Shown piece by piece: positions 28,544-37,375 of a stretch of DNA of 64,000 nt; the stretch's first letter is position 1, and each line of letters begins with the position of its first letter. The DNA is from JAFEDN01 sp963795715 (GTDB lineage: Bacteria; Pseudomonadota; Gammaproteobacteria; Coxiellales; Coxiellaceae), in assembly GCA_963795715.1 (NCBI GenBank), contig CAWCIY010000002.1, forward strand, positions 2,108,001 to 2,172,000, given 5' to 3'. Made by a program: the position numbers and the translations under genes. The notes below the pieces were generated by a model. That model was not told the DNA's origin. It saw only the letters and a program-made list of their open reading frames with translations, and ran no database searches.

Positions 28544-31438
28544 ATGACTAAATTAGTAGCTTATTCAGAATCTATCGATGGCGGAACCCCCTTACATAAA
28601 GCTGCTTTTGATGGAACCGACATCGACCTTTTACTTGACGCTAAAGCCGATGTCAACCGACATGATAATCACGGAATGACCCCATTACATATTGCTACAC
28701 AAAGAGGTCACTTAGAGTTAGTAGCAGAACTACTGTCTGCAGGAGCAAAGATTAACGAACCGACCCGGAATGGAGATACGCCACTCTTTTTATCTTTTGA
28801 AAATGATGACCAAGAAGATCACTTTCCTATTAAATACTTCTTAATTCTAAACGGGGCGGATGTCAATGCGAGAAACGCTAGGGGTATACCTTTCCTCATC
28901 GCTTATCTTGATGAAACTATTTCCACTTCTTTGTGGTACCACGGTTACTTAGTAAGACAAATTATACTGGCGGGCGCCGATCTAAATGCGCAAGATAATC
29001 AAGGATTAACTGCTTTACATTATGCTGTAAAATACAATGCTCTTAATTTACTAAAGACTTTACTGAAAGCGGGCGCAAATCCTAATATACCAGCGCACGA
29101 TAATCGATGCCCACTCGAACTTATTCAATCTCGGGAAGCAGCAAAACTTTTAATAGAATACGGCGCGCAAATTCCTGAATCATTTTCTAAATGGGATAAA
29201 GATGCGTTAAGTAATATTCATCTGGAATCCTTTCTCGCCCCTTTATTTCTAGAGTTAAAAAATTCCTCATTATCCATACCAACACCGTCAACAGCCATTC
29301 TCGGACGAGATTGGGAGATGCTTTTATCTTTGGCGAAACAGCGTAGAAATATTTTTCTTGATCCTTATTGGTTTTTGTATCTATTTTTACAAGATAAAAA
29401 TCTCAAAGAGGCCGTACTTATTATTCAAGAATATCTCCCTGAATTAGCAGATACCTCTTTTTCTTACGAGCACCCTATTGAACTAGCAAAACATTTTTAT
29501 AATCAATTGATGCAATCTTCAATTCTACATGAAAAAAAAATAAACCTTTTTTTGGGCACGAACATATTCTCTCCCTCTTACGGTGATTCAGTGAATAAAA
29601 AAATCTATCAGCAAAAGCAACCTCAATTTAGAAAAATAAAAAATATAATAAAACGCTTGGAAGAAAAAGCTTTAGAAAAAGATCGAAGGATTCTGCTAGT
29701 CTACGGTCCTTTGCCTCTTAAACAAGAAACAGAGGCTTTAGAATTTCTACTGAACTCTTATTTATATGGTAAACCCATTCGTCCTAGTGAAAGAGAGGGC
29801 TGCTTAATTGGCGAGATTGAACTAGCAAAAGACTTCGACTATTGTGTTATCAATATAACTAAAATGCTGACTGGAGAACCCAATTGGGAGCACTTGCAAA
29901 TTTTTCGAAATGATGATCGAAAACAAAAGGATTTAGATCAGTTTTTCCATTATATTTCTATTTCAAAACAAGAGACATTGCAACTAGGCTTTCAGAGCTT
30001 TATCAGGGAAAAAAATATTAAAGACAACAATCCACATAAAGGGGAAATTTTAGCTTTTTATTTGTATACCTTTTCTGCTAATAAAGAAATTAATGAATTT
30101 TTCAGATCGTGCGGGAAATGTGCTCTAGCTCCTGATTTTTCTAAACGGATGCTGTCAATTGGAGATATTTTTTTGATTACAGCTGTCAACGCGCTTAGAC
30201 TTTTAGAACTTCCTTCTAATGAAGAAACCACGAAAGCCATCAGATTTTCTCGAGTTAGTACATCACTTGATCTGATAGAAGCCGCCCAAAACAGTTCTAT
30301 CATTTATGAAAAATCTTTTTTAAGCACTTATAATTTTAAAAGTTTGTTTAAAAACAATGCTTTTCCAACTACATATAAAAATTCCAAACAGATTATTTTC
30401 ATTATGGATAACTTTGTGGCAAAATCCATTAAGTCTCTTTCTAAATACCCGGGGGAAAGAGAAATTTTAGGGCCTATCGGTATGAGATCTATTTGTTTGG
30501 CTCAAGACGTAGATGAAGAAGGCCGTCAATTTCTGGTCTATAAACCAATAAGTGCTTTAACGATAAAGCTCCGAGCGGAAAAAATCTTTGACCAACGTCG
30601 TCTTTATGCGGCAATGCTTTTAAATAAACATTATCTTTATTTAATTCATTTTCATGATCTTTATAAAGGTAAAAATTTACTCGCTGCAAATATTTGGGCG
30701 GCTTTATGGGCTATCGTAAAGGGACACAGTTTTTTTCGATGCGTTAAATTAATTAAGGATAAGAACGAAAAAGAATGTGCTAAAGATGATCCAATAACAG
30801 CATGTGAAGAGCTAGTCGCCCAATCTGGAAAACTCATAAACATATTCACTAACGCTAACAACGAATCTGCGGGATTAATGGATATCAGCCCACTTTTATC
30901 TTTAGTGGATGAACTACCTAAATTAAGAGGACTAGATCATTCCCCTCCTCATCTTCCCAAAAACGCAGAGGCTTGCCTTGGTACAGATATACCGTCTTAT
31001 GCATTATTCGAATTAATTTATCAGAAAGTTTATTCTGTTATCCCAGGATGCACAGCCAAGGGTTTCTCCACTATACAGCAAATTAGAACATCCGAGAGAG
31101 ATTCAGAAATAAAAGATAATAATGCAACCAAAACCATCCTGAGAAAGTTAGGTATTCCATCACTCTTCTTGACCCAACTTTTGAATTTCATGGAGGAGGA
31201 AAAATTTTTTATACCTGAAATTATTCAGATCATCATTTCTTATATGTTCACTCCATCTAGGTCTAAGTCTGATTACATTAATATTTATAAAGATAGCCCC
31301 AATCAACAATATTTAGATAGTCTAGAAATTTCAGCCTTGCTAGATGCGGACCAGTTAATCTGGAAAATGCAATCAAAAAAAGCGCAACAAAATGCTGGCT
31401 ATGAACAAAAAATTATTAATATGTCAAACCAAAGTTAA
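28544..31438 (+). CDS. Ankyrin-repeat protein with ADP-ribosyltransferase-like domain
   Basis: This 964-aa protein has about five ankyrin repeats at residues 8-215 (TPLHKAAFDG, TPLHIATQRGHLELVAELL, TALHYAVKYNALNLLKTLL). A central region follows, then a segment with the order of an R-S-E mono-ADP-ribosyltransferase: Arg567/570 in IRFSRVS, KSFLSTYNF (S594-T595), IIFIMDNF strand, and EREIL with E638-x-E640. Ankyrin repeats would bind a host partner; the second domain would modify arginine or another residue using NAD. The C-terminus has PEIIQIIISYMF near residue 905. AGGAGAATCCCATA precedes the ATG. It stands alone, with a strong hairpin after the stop. Ankyrin is certain; the transferase is by motif only. 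Confidence 0.75.
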   Translation: MTKLVAYSESIDGGTPLHKAAFDGTDIDLLLDAKADVNRHDNHGMTPLHIATQRGHLELVAELLSAGAKINEPTRNGDTPLFLSFENDDQEDHFPIKYFLILNGADVNARNARGIPFLIAYLDETISTSLWYHGYLVRQIILAGADLNAQDNQGLTALHYAVKYNALNLLKTLLKAGANPNIPAHDNRCPLELIQSREAAKLLIEYGAQIPESFSKWDKDALSNIHLESFLAPLFLELKNSSLSIPTPSTAILGRDWEMLLSLAKQRRNIFLDPYWFLYLFLQDKNLKEAVLIIQEYLPELADTSFSYEHPIELAKHFYNQLMQSSILHEKKINLFLGTNIFSPSYGDSVNKKIYQQKQPQFRKIKNIIKRLEEKALEKDRRILLVYGPLPLKQETEALEFLLNSYLYGKPIRPSEREGCLIGEIELAKDFDYCVINITKMLTGEPNWEHLQIFRNDDRKQKDLDQFFHYISISKQETLQLGFQSFIREKNIKDNNPHKGEILAFYLYTFSANKEINEFFRSCGKCALAPDFSKRMLSIGDIFLITAVNALRLLELPSNEETTKAIRFSRVSTSLDLIEAAQNSSIIYEKSFLSTYNFKSLFKNNAFPTTYKNSKQIIFIMDNFVAKSIKSLSKYPGEREILGPIGMRSICLAQDVDEEGRQFLVYKPISALTIKLRAEKIFDQRRLYAAMLLNKHYLYLIHFHDLYKGKNLLAANIWAALWAIVKGHSFFRCVKLIKDKNEKECAKDDPITACEELVAQSGKLINIFTNANNESAGLMDISPLLSLVDELPKLRGLDHSPPHLPKNAEACLGTDIPSYALFELIYQKVYSVIPGCTAKGFSTIQQIRTSERDSEIKDNNATKTILRKLGIPSLFLTQLLNFMEEEKFFIPEIIQIIISYMFTPSRSKSDYINIYKDSPNQQYLDSLEISALLDADQLIWKMQSKKAQQNAGYEQKIINMSNQS

Positions 31439-31439
31439 A

Positions 31440-31477
31440 CCTAAATTCCGCAGTAGGAGGCAACTGCGGAATTTAGG
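31440..31477 (+). terminator. Perfect 15-bp hairpin after the ankyrin gene
   Basis: CCTAAATTCCGCAGT and its exact complement ACTGCGGAATTTAGG are separated by 8 bases, starting 2 bp after the TAA stop. There is no long T-run, so it may act as a processing or protection stem as well as a terminator. Confidence 0.7.
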
Positions 31478-31534
31478 TTAAAATGTCCAGCAATTCAGTG
31501 AAGAATTCGCTGTTATATGATTAAGGCTATTAGC

Positions 31535-31714
31535 TAATGAATTTAAAAAAGCCGTCAATGATTATTTAGATATGTGTCAGCAACTCAATCGGGAACCCAT
31601 GAAACCCTTCAAAGGTTCGCTTAATGTCAGAATCGGCCCAGAATTACATAAAGAAGCTGCATTACACGCTGCCATGTATGGCATGTCTATTAATGAATTC
31701 ATAAAATTTGTACC
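31535..31714 (+). pseudogene. hicB: HicB-family antitoxin remnant
   Basis: The frame encodes FKKAVNDYLDMCQQLNREP and KPFKGSLNVRIGPELHKEAA followed by SINEFI, the C-terminal ribbon-helix-helix part of HicB antitoxins. The N-terminal half, the HicA toxin and the true end are missing; downstream sequence belongs to the convergent tautomerase gene. It is probably inactive. Confidence 0.7.
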
Positions 31715-31719
31715 TATAG

Positions 31720-32112
31720 CTATTTATGGTGATAACGATATTCTTGCGTTTTTCCACCAAATCCATAAGCATCGGCCCGCGCATCTTCTATATGAATATA
31801 ACTTTCTTCGTGAAGATTTTTCAATAAATTTTCAAATCCGGAAAATATCGCTTGAATGTATTCAGTTTTTTCATCTTTGGTATTAGTTTCATCAGTGATT
31901 TTAATACTCAGATAAAAACTATTTTTGTTGAGTTCTTTGAGTGTAATGCTGCCAATGGACCAATCATCATGATGGATATAATCAATAACTATAGCGGTGA
32001 GTTCACGTTTTTTCTTAAGAATACGACTGGTTATATCCAATAAAAGCTCATTAATTTGTCGAGTCAAATTTGCTGATCGATTACCACTGACTTTAACATT
32101 AAGAATTGGCAT
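31720..32112 (-). CDS. Tautomerase-family protein
   Basis: This 130-aa protein begins MPILNVKVSG, the 4-oxalocrotonate tautomerase/MIF-type start in which Pro2 becomes the catalytic N-terminal proline after Met removal. The length fits two beta-alpha-beta units, with TAIVIDYI in the first and VSG/IKITDETNT-type segments after. It overlaps the upstream hydrolase gene by 14 bp, so the two are one transcript and probably translationally coupled. The substrate is unknown; small enol or keto compounds are usual. The pair is transcribed away from the LysR-type regulator at 32784, which likely controls it. Confidence 0.82.
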   Translation of the reverse strand: MPILNVKVSGNRSANLTRQINELLLDITSRILKKKRELTAIVIDYIHHDDWSIGSITLKELNKNSFYLSIKITDETNTKDEKTEYIQAIFSGFENLLKNLHEESYIHIEDARADAYGFGGKTQEYRYHHK

Positions 32113-32665
32113 GTCGGTCTCCTCCGGTTAAATATTGTTGTAAAGAAATTACCTCAGCAAAAATGCCATGGATAGCGGCCATAAATCCGAAGTGGACATG
32201 TCGAGCTGAAATATGTTCATCTTGTAAAAATAAATCTTTAGTTGCGCAAGCGTCGCTGATTACTGTGCAGATGTAGCTTAAGTCATAAGCTGCTCTCACG
32301 GTTGAATCAACACACATATGACTCATCGCGCCACAAACAAGGAGATGATTGACTTCCTTTTGTTGTAATTTTTCATGTAACGATGTTTCACGGAAACTAT
32401 TCGGATAATGTTTGGTAATTATCGTCTCTCCTTCGGATGGCTTAACTAGGGGGTGGATTTCGGCTCCAAATGTGTTCGGGATAAAAAAGTTGACTTTTGG
32501 GCGCTGAGATAAATGCTGGATATGAAAAATCGGCAACGCCTTATTACGACAATTATTCAATATTTGTTGGGCGTTAAGAGCCGCTTTTTCCATATCGGTC
32601 AATTCCATCCGTCCGCCAGAAAAGTAATCATTCTGAATATCTACAATAAGTAATGCCTGTTTCAT
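32099..32665 (-). CDS. Isochorismatase-family cysteine hydrolase
   Basis: This 188-aa alpha/beta hydrolase of the isochorismatase-like superfamily has the triad visible as D9 (LLIVDIQNDYF), K85 (IITKHYPNSF) and C118 (GAMSHMCVDSTVRAAYDL). The length is normal. Members cleave nicotinamide, isochorismate, N-carbamoyl or similar amides; the substrate cannot be read from sequence. It is first in a two-gene operon with the tautomerase and divergent from the LysR gene, with a 118-bp shared promoter region that probably holds the operator. Confidence 0.9.
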   Translation of the reverse strand: MKQALLIVDIQNDYFSGGRMELTDMEKAALNAQQILNNCRNKALPIFHIQHLSQRPKVNFFIPNTFGAEIHPLVKPSEGETIITKHYPNSFRETSLHEKLQQKEVNHLLVCGAMSHMCVDSTVRAAYDLSYICTVISDACATKDLFLQDEHISARHVHFGFMAAIHGIFAEVISLQQYLTGGDRHANS

Positions 32666-32783
32666 AATTTCCCCTCTTTTAATGTGAGATTATTGTAATA
32701 TTTTTGATTTTTAGATAGAATACACAATTTAGACAAATAATTTTTTCAAATTAAGCAAAAATAAGCGGGCGGGAGTCAATGCA

Positions 32784-33680
32784 ATGTTCGAAGATATTAG
32801 CGCCTTTCAAGCAGTAGCACGTCAGAAGAGCTTTACCAAAGCAGCTCAACATTTAGAATTGTCTATTCCTGTGGTTACCCGACGTCTGGCGCGTTTGGAG
32901 CAAACTCTAGGTGTACGTTTGTTACAGCGCACTACCCGTCATGTACATTTGACCGATGCCGGAGAAGTTTTTTTGGCAGAAATCTCAGATGTGCTGCAAG
33001 CACTGGAAGCAAGTAAAGAAACCGTTAAAAGTTTAACCCGTTCCATCAGCGGTACTTTAAAAGTAGGTTTACCAGTCAATCTGAGTCATTTGTATATCAC
33101 TCCGGCGTTACATAAATTCATGGCGCTGTACCCCAATATCCAAATTCATTTTGTAACTGGTGATTATTTATTGGATTTACTCAGAAATGGCTTTGACTTT
33201 ATCGTCCATTGCGGACATTTACCCGATTCTAATTTTTATTATGAAACACTAGGAAAATGGCGAAAGTTATTTTGTGCAGCACCGAGCTATCTTGAAAAAT
33301 ATGGTGTTCCAAAAAAGATTGAAGAATTAAAAGCACACAATTGTATAGACCATTATGAAAATTTTGACAGAACTTGGGAATATCAAGAAGGTAAGGTGCA
33401 TAAAAAAATCGCTATTAACGGCAATGTTCGTGCTTATAGCAATCCTGAAATTAGAAATCTGGCTCTCAGCGGGTTAGGTATCGGTTATTTAGGAAAATGT
33501 AGCATTTACCAAGAGTTGCAGAAAGGGTCTTTAGTTTCTATCTTAGAAAATTATCAAACTCCCGTGTTAGGGACTTACGCTGTTTATCCCCATAAAAAAT
33601 TCTTAAATAAGAAAACGAGAGTTTTTATTGATTTTATTGCAGAAACCTTAGCTCCTGTCTATGTTGAAAAGCACTTCTAA
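32784..33680 (+). CDS. LysR-family transcriptional regulator
   Basis: This 298-aa LysR protein has its winged helix-turn-helix at residues 1-60 (FQAVARQKSFTKAAQHLELS, then RRLARLEQTLGVRLLQRTTR), and a periplasmic-binding-like effector domain from about 90 on (GTLKVGLPVNLSHLYITPAL). It is closest in type to the aromatic/CrgA-like LysR group. It strongly resembles the regulator at 58472 over the whole length (KTVKSLT/KTVKSFT, NFYYETLGKWRK/NFHYQKLGDWRK), so they are paralogs, each set divergent from a small enzyme operon. It likely regulates the hydrolase-tautomerase pair. The start is the ATG after GGGCGGGAGTCAATGCA. Confidence 0.92.
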   Translation: MFEDISAFQAVARQKSFTKAAQHLELSIPVVTRRLARLEQTLGVRLLQRTTRHVHLTDAGEVFLAEISDVLQALEASKETVKSLTRSISGTLKVGLPVNLSHLYITPALHKFMALYPNIQIHFVTGDYLLDLLRNGFDFIVHCGHLPDSNFYYETLGKWRKLFCAAPSYLEKYGVPKKIEELKAHNCIDHYENFDRTWEYQEGKVHKKIAINGNVRAYSNPEIRNLALSGLGIGYLGKCSIYQELQKGSLVSILENYQTPVLGTYAVYPHKKFLNKKTRVFIDFIAETLAPVYVEKHF

Positions 33681-33761
33681 CATCCCTTTGCGTAAGTTAT
33701 ATTAAAGCTGTGTTTAATCAGGAAGTATATTTTTTATATTTGCATGTATCTAACCTTTTGG

Positions 33762-34241
33762 TTACGAAAATTTAAAGAGCGATATTTCTGGATCAGGTTC
33801 TTCCACGATTATGTTTGTTGATTCCCCGCGAATAATCCGTAAATTTTCTATACCGTCTTTTGCAGCTTGATTACCAGGCATAATACTTAATGCCTTAGAA
33901 TAACAGACAAAAGCTTCTTGAGCATGCCGCTCAAGCGCGCCTGTTAGACGCAAGAAATCGCCTTTAAAAATATAGGCATTACACAAAATATGATTTGCCT
34001 GAGTCCTCGAAACATGTGGTAAAAGTTCTATTTGACGAATCAATTCGTTACATTTTTTTATAGCTTCACTGGCTTTATTTTGATTCCATAGTGATTTGGT
34101 ATAGTTTAATTCTTTCTTCCAAGAACCAATTTTATCCTCAACAGTCAGATGTATATGATTGTATCGTCGATCGATTTTCAACGGTTTAATCAAAGCATAA
34201 CTTTTAAATAAACCATTACCCGATATTAGGAAACGTTTCAT
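33762..34241 (-). CDS. TPR-like protein, 159 aa
   Basis: Helical pairs with TPR spacing are visible at about residues 45-75 (TKSLWNQNKASEAIKKCNEL), 80-105 (NHILCNAYIFKGDFLRL) and 108-135 (HAQEAFVCYSKALSIMPGN). The last is a good TPR match (A..CY.KAL...P.N). The N-terminal 30 residues are not TPR. There is no signal peptide. It is a small protein-binding scaffold of unknown partner. It stands alone, convergent with the upstream LysR gene. Confidence 0.65.
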   Translation of the reverse strand: MKRFLISGNGLFKSYALIKPLKIDRRYNHIHLTVEDKIGSWKKELNYTKSLWNQNKASEAIKKCNELIRQIELLPHVSRTQANHILCNAYIFKGDFLRLTGALERHAQEAFVCYSKALSIMPGNQAAKDGIENLRIIRGESTNIIVEEPDPEISLFKFS

Positions 34242-34298
34242 TCTCTTAACTCCCTATATTAATATCATTGTCACTTTCTTATATTACCATAAATTGCG

Positions 34299-34398
34299 GC
34301 GTAAAAGCTTGGTTATCTGGATACTTAAGGGTATAATTATTGAGGGCACCTAATAAAAAATTGAAGGACACCATAGAATGAGATTTTTTTCCTTAGAT
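34299..34398 (+). repeat. Duplicated promoter and gene start, copy 1
   Basis: A 100-bp sequence from GCGTAAAAGCTTGG through the start codon MRFFSLD, identical except at one base to 35670-35769. It carries the upstream region and ribosome binding site (GAAGGACACC) of the 35749 gene. Confidence 0.85.
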
Positions 34399-34669
34399 AT
34401 GTGAAATATTTTCTGATAAAGAAAATGCATTTTGGTGGATGGGATATAGAACTATGGGAAACACATTAACCATCGCCTGTGGTCAGCTGGAAATTAAAAT
34501 GCTCACTAAGCAAGGGACTTTTATCGACATTCACGAATTCAGAAGCACTCCAGAAAAAATAGAAAAGCGGTTACAAAATCGGTGGGGATATGATACTCAG
34601 GAAAAAAAATACCGGCTTTTACCTGAATTCCTAGATATTTTATACATACTTCAAAATACTTTCTCATAG
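34378..34669 (+). pseudogene. Deleted paralog of the 178-aa gene at 35749
   Basis: It starts MRFFSLD like the downstream gene, then jumps by deletion (and out of frame) to CEIFSDKENAFWWMGYRTMG, which matches CEIFSAKTEAFRWMGYRVGA at residues about 67-86 of the downstream protein. The rest (GNTLTIACGQLEIKMLTKQG) has diverged. Roughly 190 bp are missing. An internal ATG at 34439 could still give a 76-aa product. Confidence 0.7.
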
Positions 34670-34681
34670 TGGGAAACACGC

Positions 34682-34759
34682 ATGCAGCAGTTGGAAGCGT
34701 TGAAATTTGAATTAGAATTATTACCCAGTGTGAATCAGACATTTGGCGCGCACCTATGA
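34682..34759 (+). CDS. Small open frame overlapping the next gene
   Basis: A 25-codon frame (MQQLEALKFELELLPSVNQT...) ends at a TGA that overlaps the ATG of the next gene as ATGA. It may be a leader peptide that couples translation, or the tail of the deleted paralog. No family. Confidence 0.3.
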   Translation: MQQLEALKFELELLPSVNQTFGAHL

Positions 34760-35535
34760 GCAGACAAATTAAACCAAGTCACATGGTAGAAAGTTTTTTT
34801 GCATTACCAAATCACAAAAGAAAGCCTAAATTCTCGATAGAAAAGTTTATCCAGGCAGTTGACACGGGCAATCGAAAAAAAGTCGTACAATTATTGGCAG
34901 ATTTGGAGAAAAATGAGAAAACTACAATTGGAGGGACGCCTACTATTATTTTAATGTTGACTGTTGTAATGCAACAGGGTCATGAATCCATGGAGAAGCA
35001 TCGTATTTTAATGTTAGTTTTTACGATGGGATGTTGTTGTTATCCTCATATTTTAGCCGAAGTGAAAGAAAAAGATCACATCTTTTCTACTATTGTTCCA
35101 AAATCAAAATTTCAGTCTGTCTATCAGGAACCTAAATCTCATCCCTTACGAGGTGTTTACGATAAAATAGATAAGCTAATGCGTTCAAAAAAAGATTTAA
35201 CTGGATTAGAAAAAAATGCTTTATTGGAAATGATACAACCACTATCCCATGCAGGTTGGGGGCAAGATATAAAAGAAAATTATAGATTCTTTAGACATCT
35301 TTCAAAAGCTACAGGGCAGCTAGGATGGGCGGAACTTTATTCCAAGGTAATGACTAATGCCTGTTTAGGCGAAACAGCTTATCGCGAACAATATGTGCAA
35401 AATGTCAGCAAAAAATTACAGAAAATATTGGCAGCCCATATCCCTCAAGCTTTATTGAATATAATTCTAGAATACTCTACAGATCTCACGGATAAACCGC
35501 AGCATGAATCTACTACCAGATGCATTATTTCTTAA
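34756..35535 (+). CDS. Hypothetical protein, 259 aa, ankyrin-like start
   Basis: No family is certain. Residues 28-60 (FIQAVDTGNRKKVVQLLADL) look like the helix pair of an ankyrin repeat, followed by GGTPTIILML, but no full repeat series follows. The C-terminal part is helical and ends with IPQALLNIILEYSTDL near residue 240, the same form of motif seen at the ends of several other proteins here. There is no signal peptide or clear membrane helix. The start overlaps a 25-codon frame by ATGA. It is probably an accessory effector-like protein. Confidence 0.65.
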   Translation: MSRQIKPSHMVESFFALPNHKRKPKFSIEKFIQAVDTGNRKKVVQLLADLEKNEKTTIGGTPTIILMLTVVMQQGHESMEKHRILMLVFTMGCCCYPHILAEVKEKDHIFSTIVPKSKFQSVYQEPKSHPLRGVYDKIDKLMRSKKDLTGLEKNALLEMIQPLSHAGWGQDIKENYRFFRHLSKATGQLGWAELYSKVMTNACLGETAYREQYVQNVSKKLQKILAAHIPQALLNIILEYSTDLTDKPQHESTTRCIIS

Positions 35536-35669
35536 AATTTCAGAACAAATAAAACGTGCCTGTCACGAAATACTAATTTTTTTGTATCAGGATTGGAAAT
35601 AGGTTCTAAAGTATTTCCATATGCCCAGGTTGCCCTCCAGGTTTTTTTATTTCCTTTGTTCTGCTTCCA

Positions 35670-35769
35670 GCGTAAAAGCTTGGTTATCTGGATACTTAAG
35701 GGTATAATTATTGAGGGCACCTAATAAAAAATCGAAGGACACCATAGAATGAGATTTTTTTCCTTAGAT
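35670..35769 (+). repeat. Duplicated promoter and gene start, copy 2
   Basis: 99 of 100 bases match 34299-34398. This copy drives the intact gene at 35749. Confidence 0.85.
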
Positions 35770-36285
35770 TCCAAAAAAACTGAAAGCGCACCGCTGATTA
35801 AAAATTGGGTAGGCATTACTACAACCAGACGAAGTGAAAATTTAGACATCAAGGCTATTTTTCGTGGTGGCTTCAATGAGCGTTTCAAATCAGATGACTC
35901 AGAACTTTCTATTCTCTTCAGAAGACAATGCGAAATCTTTTCGGCTAAAACAGAAGCATTCAGGTGGATGGGGTATAGAGTTGGAGCAAAGAAAAGCACC
36001 TATGTTTTAGAAACTCCTTACGATCAAATAACCTTGATCCATTTAATTAATACTGGTCATTTCCATGAATGCTTTACCCAGGCCATTAATGTACGCGATT
36101 ATAATCTTTTTAATCATGATCCATCATCACATCATAAAATAGACACTGATATTATCGATATCTATGAAAGTTTACTTCAATTCAGCGCTGAAAACCCTCA
36201 CTCTGAAGCTGCCTCTTTTTGTAAAAATAATCAAGATAATGAATCATTGACTGTAAATTCCTATTCCAACCATTTAAGAGGCTAA
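35749..36285 (+). CDS. Hypothetical protein, 178 aa
   Basis: No family was recognised. It starts MRFFSLDSKKTESAPLIKNW with GAAGGACACC upstream. The middle carries FRRQCEIFSAKTEAFRWMGY and the later part ITLIHLINTGHFHECFTQAI, mixed helix and strand. There is no signal peptide. The next gene begins 1 bp after its stop, so the two form an operon. A deleted paralog lies 1.4 kb upstream behind the same promoter sequence, showing a tandem duplication followed by decay of one copy. Confidence 0.65.
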   Translation: MRFFSLDSKKTESAPLIKNWVGITTTRRSENLDIKAIFRGGFNERFKSDDSELSILFRRQCEIFSAKTEAFRWMGYRVGAKKSTYVLETPYDQITLIHLINTGHFHECFTQAINVRDYNLFNHDPSSHHKIDTDIIDIYESLLQFSAENPHSEAASFCKNNQDNESLTVNSYSNHLRG

Positions 36286-36286
36286 C

Positions 36287-37048
36287 ATGAAACTATTTTC
36301 ACCACCCATGTTATCAGATACAAAGACGAGTCAAGCGCTAAATTATGATAGAGCAATGCTTTATGATGAAAAAGAAATGATATTTACGTTTAATAAAGAG
36401 TTTGTAGAGAATTACAATAAGTTCCTCTGGGAAGAAAAATATAAGGATCAGGAGCAAAAAAATCCATGGAATAACCCACAATTGGAAGTTATTATAGAAA
36501 CTGCAGTAAATTTTATTGAAAAAATTAGCAAAGTCTATGCGCCAAGAAAATTTTATGGTTGCGATTTATGGTTTCTAAATGAATTATGGAAGACAAATAA
36601 TTATGTGGGTACAAGAGGTTATGTGACAAGAAGCAATGATCCACAATTCCAACAAATTACTAATCCGGTAGCAGAAGAACGCAATAAAATTCATAAAACA
36701 GGTATAGAGTGGCTAAAAAATTTTCAAAAAGAAATACATTATCCTTATTCTTTATTTGTTGGTGATTTTTGGGAATTACAGTTACAAAAACTTCAATCTC
36801 CATTACAAGGGGGTTTCAATCAATATCAAAGATTAGAAGCGATGCATATTCTTAACAAATTACTCTCGATAGCGATACGTTCACTACAGAATTCTCCCAT
36901 CTACCAGAAAGCCGCCGCAATCGATGGTGAATTTTACCACAAATTAGTCCCTGTAAAAATTAGTCGAGAAGAGGCCGCGCTCTCGATGAAGCCAAAGGAT
37001 GAGATCTTAATATCAGATACTAACTTGCGTTATACTTACAATATGTGA
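36287..37048 (+). CDS. Hypothetical protein, 253 aa
   Basis: No family was recognised. It is soluble, rich in Asn, Lys and aromatic residues (LWEEKYKDQEQKNPWNNPQL; YGCDLWFLNELWKTNNYVG), and predicted mainly helical. The start is 1 bp after the stop of the 178-aa gene, so it is translated from the same message and the two may act together. Its own ribosome binding site (AAGAGGCTAAC) lies inside that gene's end. No membrane or export signal is visible. Confidence 0.65.
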   Translation: MKLFSPPMLSDTKTSQALNYDRAMLYDEKEMIFTFNKEFVENYNKFLWEEKYKDQEQKNPWNNPQLEVIIETAVNFIEKISKVYAPRKFYGCDLWFLNELWKTNNYVGTRGYVTRSNDPQFQQITNPVAEERNKIHKTGIEWLKNFQKEIHYPYSLFVGDFWELQLQKLQSPLQGGFNQYQRLEAMHILNKLLSIAIRSLQNSPIYQKAAAIDGEFYHKLVPVKISREEAALSMKPKDEILISDTNLRYTYNM

Positions 37049-37375
37049 TTTAGTTAAGGAAAATTTATATTGAACCTGTAATTTTCGGAAAATAATTTTC
37101 TATCTCTTTTTCGTCTTTTTTATCGATAACGTAATCACTGTACTTTGGACAAAAGTACGTCGTTACCTTGCAGCCATAATTTCTATATTTAAAATGAATT
37201 CTTTTTTGTCGCCTCTGACACCCTTTTCTGTTTTTACACCAGCTCAGCATTAAAATTTAACTTAATTGATTAAGTTTTGGCCCAATTGGCGTGATCATAA
37301 AGTGAGCCACTCTTGCTCCTTTATACCTTTTGTTGTATGTTATTTTGCTTGGTAAGAAACCAGTCATAAGGGGAA
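37049..37375. other. Intergenic region without a clear gene
   Basis: 327 bp. A minus-strand frame at 37065-37250 is Cys- and Lys-rich but has no family likeness and no convincing ribosome binding site. GGTAAGAAACCAGTCATAAG and GGGGAA just before 37376 are the likely leader and ribosome binding site of the RAP gene. Confidence 0.4.

Noticed and set aside
31535..32112. HicB remnant with the neighbouring gene as a toxin-antitoxin pair
   Set aside because: The neighbour is a tautomerase-family protein on the opposite strand and no HicA is present.
37065..37250. Minus-strand Cys/Lys-rich 61-codon frame
   Set aside because: No family likeness, no good ribosome binding site; kept only as part of the intergenic note.
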